Assembly: GCA_937922175.1 (NCBI GenBank)
Contig: CAKZUU010000480.1
Coordinates: forward strand, 1 to 9,719
DNA from: an uncultured Gemmataceae bacterium
GTDB lineage: Bacteria; Planctomycetota; Planctomycetia; Gemmatales; Gemmataceae
Direction of reading: 5' to 3'
Length of the DNA stretch: 9,719 nucleotides
In this document: positions 6,574 to 9,719 of the stretch, in pieces
Layout: every line of letters starts with the position of its first letter
Numbering within the stretch: the stretch's first letter is position 1
Notes under the pieces: generated by a model
Seen by the model: only the letters and a program-made list of their open reading frames with translations
Databases searched by the model: none
What the model was told of the DNA's origin: nothing
Program-made: the position numbers and the translations under genes

Positions 6574-6592
6574 CGACCCGAGAAACGGGTCG
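6574..6592 (+). other. Intercistronic hairpin after mogA
   Basis: CGACCCG (6574-6580) and CGGGTCG (6586-6592) form a perfect 7-bp stem with loop AGAAA, starting on the base after the mogA stop codon. There is no T-run, so it is more likely a processing or stability element, or a weak attenuator, than a terminator. It lies 9 bp before the GGGAGG of the next gene. Confidence 0.45.
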
Positions 6593-6615
6593 ACGACTAT
6601 GGGAGGACCACGCGG

Positions 6616-7500
6616 ATGCTGCGAACCTTGCTGTTGGCGATCGTGGCTTGGTCGTGTTTGGGACCGGCACTTGACGCTCAGACGAAACTCCATGATCCGG
6701 CAACGGTGCGCTGGTTGCAGTCGTTGCAGACCGACGATGGTGGTTTTCGCCCCACCCCAAGTGCAGAGTTGCAAGGCAGTTTGCGGGCAACCTCGGCCGC
6801 GGTCCGGTCCCTCCGACGATTCGGCGGACAGCCAGCAAATCCCGAAGCAGCGACTCGATTCGTCGAAAAATGCTGGGACGACAAAACGGGCAGTTTCGCC
6901 GATCGACCCGGTGGTTCGGGAGACGTGATCCTGACGGCCATCGGACTGATGGCCGTCAATGAACTGGGCCTGCCGCGAGAGCGTTATCGGCCAAAGGCGC
7001 TCACGTTTCTCGCCGAACATGCTCGGGAATACGAGGAGACTCGCATGGCCGCGGCGGGCATTGAGGCAGCCGGCGAAATACCCCGAGAGGCCGCCTCCCG
7101 CTGGATCGCGGAACTTCGTGCGATGACGAATCCGGACGGGTCGTTCGGTCGAGGAGCCGAGAAAGCTCGTCTGACGGCGGGCACCGTCGTGGCCATCCTC
7201 CGTCTGGGCGGCCAAGTGGGCGATGGCCGGTCCATCCTCGACATTTTGGACGCCGAGCAGAATCCCGATGGGGGATTCGGCCGAACCGCCCAGCGCGACA
7301 GCGACCTGGAGACGACGTATCGGGTCATGCGCTGCTATCACATGCTCGGAGGCAAACCGGCAAGGAAGGAAGCGCTGGAACGCTGGCTGAAATCGTGCCG
7401 AGCTTCGGAGGGCGGGTACGGAATTCGGCCCGGTCAGCCCCCGACCGTCGGCGCGACCTATTTTGCGGCGATGGTGCTGTCATGGTTGGACGGCAGATGA
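6616..7500 (+). CDS. Exported prenyltransferase/squalene-cyclase-fold (alpha-toroid) repeat protein
   Basis: A 294-residue protein with a likely signal peptide (MLRTLLLAIVAWSCLGPALDA, residues 1-21), followed by about six helical-hairpin repeats of the prenyltransferase/squalene oxidase repeat family (PF00432-like). Repeat signatures are DDGGF (40-44), TGSF (91-94), a degenerate third repeat near 126-153, NPDGSFG (172-178), NPDGGFG (216-222) and EGGYG (265-269), most followed by a helix ending in LG or LGG. Known catalytic members are cytosolic zinc prenyltransferases or terpene cyclases. Here the position of the zinc-binding cysteine in DVCYS-type motifs is glutamate (DLETT, 230-234), the zinc histidine position is alanine (VGATYF), and there is no DxDD cyclase motif, so catalysis of either kind is unlikely; a binding or scaffold role outside the cytoplasm is inferred. 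GGGAGG at 6601-6606 supports this ATG. Possibly co-transcribed with mogA and the following glycosyltransferase. Confidence 0.82.
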   Translation: MLRTLLLAIVAWSCLGPALDAQTKLHDPATVRWLQSLQTDDGGFRPTPSAELQGSLRATSAAVRSLRRFGGQPANPEAATRFVEKCWDDKTGSFADRPGGSGDVILTAIGLMAVNELGLPRERYRPKALTFLAEHAREYEETRMAAAGIEAAGEIPREAASRWIAELRAMTNPDGSFGRGAEKARLTAGTVVAILRLGGQVGDGRSILDILDAEQNPDGGFGRTAQRDSDLETTYRVMRCYHMLGGKPARKEALERWLKSCRASEGGYGIRPGQPPTVGATYFAAMVLSWLDGR

Positions 7501-7564
7501 TCGGCGGCAGAGAAAAGTGAATCAAAAAATCGACACGCGGGGCGCAACACCCGAGAGGCGATTC

Positions 7565-9184
7565 ATGAATGTGATCGAGGCCTTGGCGAGCAGTCAGTTC
7601 GTGGCGTTGCGTTATGAAGGCCCGCATGTGGAGTGCACAGGGATCACGGCCGTTGTCAAACAAGAGCTTCGAACCTTTCACGACCGAGGCGGGGTGATCG
7701 TCGCCCCGTGGTCCGGTCGGATGACCTCAGCGTGTCAAGCACTGCGATCCGGGAAGGTCATCGACACCGGGCTTTCGTTTCCGGTCGAAACGAGTGCCGA
7801 TCGATCGGTGACCGTGCGGGTCCTCGCCAACACGGCCCCGAACCAGGCGCCGCTCTTCTATCTGGCAGCGGATGGCTTCTTTGAGGGGATCGAATCTCCC
7901 TACGACACCCGTTGCCTGAATCGAGACGTTCTGTTTTTTGGCTTGGCGGTCCGAGCCTTGGTCGAGGGGCACGTCCCGGCTTCCTGCTGGATCTGGGGAG
8001 CTGATTGGCAGACGGTTCCGGCGGTGATCCTGCTTCAATCTCGATATCGGACCGCCTTGACGCTGCACAACACCTTCGACAGCTTCTTGGGCGACAGTCT
8101 TTGGCAATACGATGCCGCTCGTTACAGCGTCTTTCGCCGGTATACAGCACTGGAAACCGCCCTGGTGCATCTGGACGTCGTAACGACGGTCAATCGTGGG
8201 TACGCCCACGGCCTTCGGAGCGAGGTGTTTCACACCCAGGTGATGGCCCGGCATCTGCAATTTGGAGTGCATCGCATCATCGGCATCGACAATGCCAATT
8301 TCGTGGATCCGACGCCCGAACACTTGGCACTTGCCGACGCGCTGCAACGAGATCCGAGCGCGGGTTTGCGACAACTCGATCGGATGCAAGAAGCGGCCCT
8401 GGCCGAACTGCCGGAGGAATTAGCGGCCAAAGTGCGCGGCAAGACCCTGTGCGTGGCGATGGGTCGGCGTTCGAGTCAAAAATTGCATGACGTGGTGGCC
8501 GAGGCAGTCCGCTTGGCCTTGCAGCGATCTCCCGAACTGCCCTTGTTCGTTTTTTTCGCTACCACCCATAGCGACGCAGGCAGTCACGCTCGTTTGGAGC
8601 GGATCCAGCGTCTCGTCGATGAATTTCCGGATCACGCCGGATGGTCTGATGGCCGGATCGACTTTTTCCCCCAATTGATGCAGGCGGGCAGTTACAACAT
8701 CTTGTGCTCGTTGTGGGAGCCTCATGGAGGGGCGTTTGAAGCGACGATCGTCCCGATCGCTCGGGCCATCGATGGGTTGGCGGCGCAAATCAATCCGTTG
8801 AATCGCGACGGACGAGCGGGACGCATCGCCGACCAGTGGCACGCGGAAACCTCCTTGCCCAGCGGTTTGACCTTCCGCGAAGAGCCGTCGGAAACCTACG
8901 CCGACGACTTGCGGGAATTGTTGGAGGTCAGCCCGGCTCCGCCGAACACCACGTCCCGGCGGTTGGCCCAGGCTTTGGCTTCCACGCTCATTCACGCTGT
9001 CGAGATCCGACGCGATCGACCGCTCGAATACGCCCGGATGGTGTTGGGCGCCCTTCGACAGCAGATGCGACGAAGCTGGCTCATCAATTTCGGCGGGATG
9101 CTCTCGCTCATCGAATCGGCGGGCGCCCGGCGAATCGGCACAGCCTCGAGAATCGGAGCCGGGACTATGCCCAAATCACGTTAA
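7565..9184 (+). CDS. Divergent GT5 glycogen/starch synthase-like glycosyltransferase
   Basis: A 539-residue GT-B protein that resembles glycogen synthase (GlgA, GT5) by several landmarks: LTLHNTFDSFLG (166-175; compare TIHNLAYQG), DVVTTVNRGYAHGLRSEVF (204-222; compare VTTVSPTYA), GIDNANF (240-246; compare GILNGIDYxxW), GRRSSQK (300-306; compare SRLTSQK) and LWEPHGGAFEA (383-393; compare FEPCGLTQ). H168, R301, K306 and E385 align with E. coli H161, R300, K305 and E377. The N-terminal nucleotide-sugar loop, normally KTGGLxDV, is here CTGITAVV (24-31), so the binding lysine is absent, and the region after the active-site Glu differs strongly. It may act on another donor or acceptor, or be a regulatory paralogue. 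Length fits GT5 (about 480-540). GAGAGG at 7553-7558 supports ATG 7565; an in-frame GTG at 7517 (16 residues longer) is a weaker option. Confidence 0.78.
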   Translation: MNVIEALASSQFVALRYEGPHVECTGITAVVKQELRTFHDRGGVIVAPWSGRMTSACQALRSGKVIDTGLSFPVETSADRSVTVRVLANTAPNQAPLFYLAADGFFEGIESPYDTRCLNRDVLFFGLAVRALVEGHVPASCWIWGADWQTVPAVILLQSRYRTALTLHNTFDSFLGDSLWQYDAARYSVFRRYTALETALVHLDVVTTVNRGYAHGLRSEVFHTQVMARHLQFGVHRIIGIDNANFVDPTPEHLALADALQRDPSAGLRQLDRMQEAALAELPEELAAKVRGKTLCVAMGRRSSQKLHDVVAEAVRLALQRSPELPLFVFFATTHSDAGSHARLERIQRLVDEFPDHAGWSDGRIDFFPQLMQAGSYNILCSLWEPHGGAFEATIVPIARAIDGLAAQINPLNRDGRAGRIADQWHAETSLPSGLTFREEPSETYADDLRELLEVSPAPPNTTSRRLAQALASTLIHAVEIRRDRPLEYARMVLGALRQQMRRSWLINFGGMLSLIESAGARRIGTASRIGAGTMPKSR

Positions 9185-9222
9185 ACCAGGGAAGTGGGGT
9201 CCGGTTTGTCGGTTCCTTTAGG

Positions 9223-9228
9223 TATAAT
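9223..9228 (+). promoter_or_regulatory. Consensus -10 element of the last gene (short or no leader)
   Basis: A perfect TATAAT ends 10 bp before the ATG at 9239. Transcription would begin about 4 nt before the start codon, and no Shine-Dalgarno sequence is present. No good -35 hexamer is seen at 16-18 bp. It sits in the 54-bp gap after the GT5 gene, so the last gene probably has its own promoter. Confidence 0.5.
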
Positions 9229-9238
9229 GGCGAGCGTC

Positions 9239-9719
9239 ATGAGACGGTTGGTGACGCTTTTGCTGATTTTGGGACTGACCTCCCTGCCACGGGCGTCGGA
9301 ACCCTCGCCGGAGTTGTTGCCGGTTCGTCCCCGGCCTTTCGATGAGCTCCCTGTGCCGCCCGGCACCATCATCGTTTTGCGGGACGCGCGAGATGCCATG
9401 GGGGCGGTGCAAGGCGTGGTCCTCTCGGTCGAGGAGTATCGCAAGCTCCAGGAGACGATCGAGCGACTGCGGAAGCAGACAGCCCCGACGCGGCCCCGAG
9501 TCCCCAGCCTGTGCCGCCTCCAGGGCCGGGTCGAGACACGGCGCACGCAAGAAATCGTCAATTTGCAGGTGATCTTCGAGCTTCAGTCCAATGAGGAGCG
9601 ATCGACGTGGTCGCTGGGTTTTCGCCGAGCGCTCATTATCCGTGCCTCGCTCGATGACCAAGGTGTGCCGGAACTCGTGGACACGCCGGATGGATTGACC
9701 GTGGTGATCGAGCGACCGG
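9239..9719 (+). CDS. Exported protein of unknown function, 5' part only
   Basis: The frame is open from ATG 9239 to the right edge (160 codons), so the gene is cut off by the window. The N-terminus MRRLVTLLLILGLTSLPRAS is a typical signal peptide: two arginines, a Leu-rich core, and probable cleavage after A19 or S20. The mature part begins with a Pro-rich segment (about 22-42), then a short beta-like stretch (TIIVLRD), a probable short coiled coil (VEEYRKLQETIERLRKQ, 64-80) and, from about 91, alternating hydrophobic residues suggesting beta-sandwich structure with one cysteine (C92). I do not recognise a named family; the layout (signal peptide, short coiled coil, beta domain) resembles large secreted planctomycete proteins, which is only an impression. 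Codon use looks like that of its neighbours. Confidence 0.75.
   Translation, partial: MRRLVTLLLILGLTSLPRASEPSPELLPVRPRPFDELPVPPGTIIVLRDARDAMGAVQGVVLSVEEYRKLQETIERLRKQTAPTRPRVPSLCRLQGRVETRRTQEIVNLQVIFELQSNEERSTWSLGFRRALIIRASLDDQGVPELVDTPDGLTVVIERP

Noticed and set aside
6616..6678. Lipoprotein signal at the start of the toroid protein (Cys14)
   Set aside because: The residues before Cys14 are AWS, which does not fit a lipobox; a conventional signal peptide ending near A21 fits better.
6364..7341. Open reading frame of 325 codons on the minus strand over mogA and the toroid gene
   Set aside because: It runs antisense across two well-supported genes and their intergenic hairpin, with no family-like sequence.
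7727..8389. Open frame of 220 codons on the minus strand inside the GT5 gene
   Set aside because: Antisense to conserved GT5 motifs and without recognisable features.

Overview
The window looks like a chromosomal segment of a member of the Planctomycetota, most likely the Gemmatales/Gemmataceae. This rests on a DUF1553-type C-terminus, a TIGR03000-domain protein with its characteristic Gly/Cys-rich N-terminus, and divergent secreted proteins. DNA is GC-rich (roughly 60% by eye), so long spurious antisense ORFs are common. I see no CRISPR array, tRNA, rRNA, insertion sequence or phage gene.

Layout. (1) 2-874 (+): C-terminal part of a DUF1549/DUF1553 planctomycete protein that enters from the left. 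(2) 908-2194 (-): radical SAM protein with half a SPASM-like cysteine motif, convergent with (1). (3) 2195-2528: gene-free divergent region with promoter candidates for both sides. (4) 2529-3335 (+): TIGR03000 protein with an 11-residue tandem repeat, followed by a strong hairpin terminator. (5) 3336-3657: gene-free stretch with that terminator and a promoter candidate. (6) 3658-4704 (+): DHH/DHHA1 phosphoesterase of the NrnA type. (7) 4707-5891 (-): iron-type alcohol dehydrogenase, convergent with (6) and only two bases from it. (8) 6028-6573 (+): MogA. (9) 6616-7500 (+): exported six-repeat toroid protein of the prenyltransferase/squalene cyclase fold. (10) 7565-9184 (+): divergent GT5 glycogen-synthase-like protein. 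(11) 9239-9719 (+): start of an exported protein of unknown function that runs off the right edge.

How the genes relate. Genes 8-10 lie on one strand with gaps of 42 and 64 bp and could be co-transcribed, but molybdenum cofactor synthesis, an exported alpha-toroid and a glycosyltransferase do not form an obvious pathway. NrnA, MogA and the alcohol dehydrogenase are housekeeping-type metabolic genes. The less understood content is the Cys-rich TIGR03000 protein, the radical SAM enzyme of unknown substrate, the toroid protein that lacks prenyltransferase zinc ligands, and the GT5 protein with a rewritten N-terminal nucleotide-sugar loop. Three genes (radical SAM, mogA and the last one) have a -10-like hexamer only 10-11 bp before the ATG, which suggests leaderless or very short-leader transcripts. 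I do not see a clear new multi-gene system. The best leads are the individual atypical proteins and the start-site pattern.
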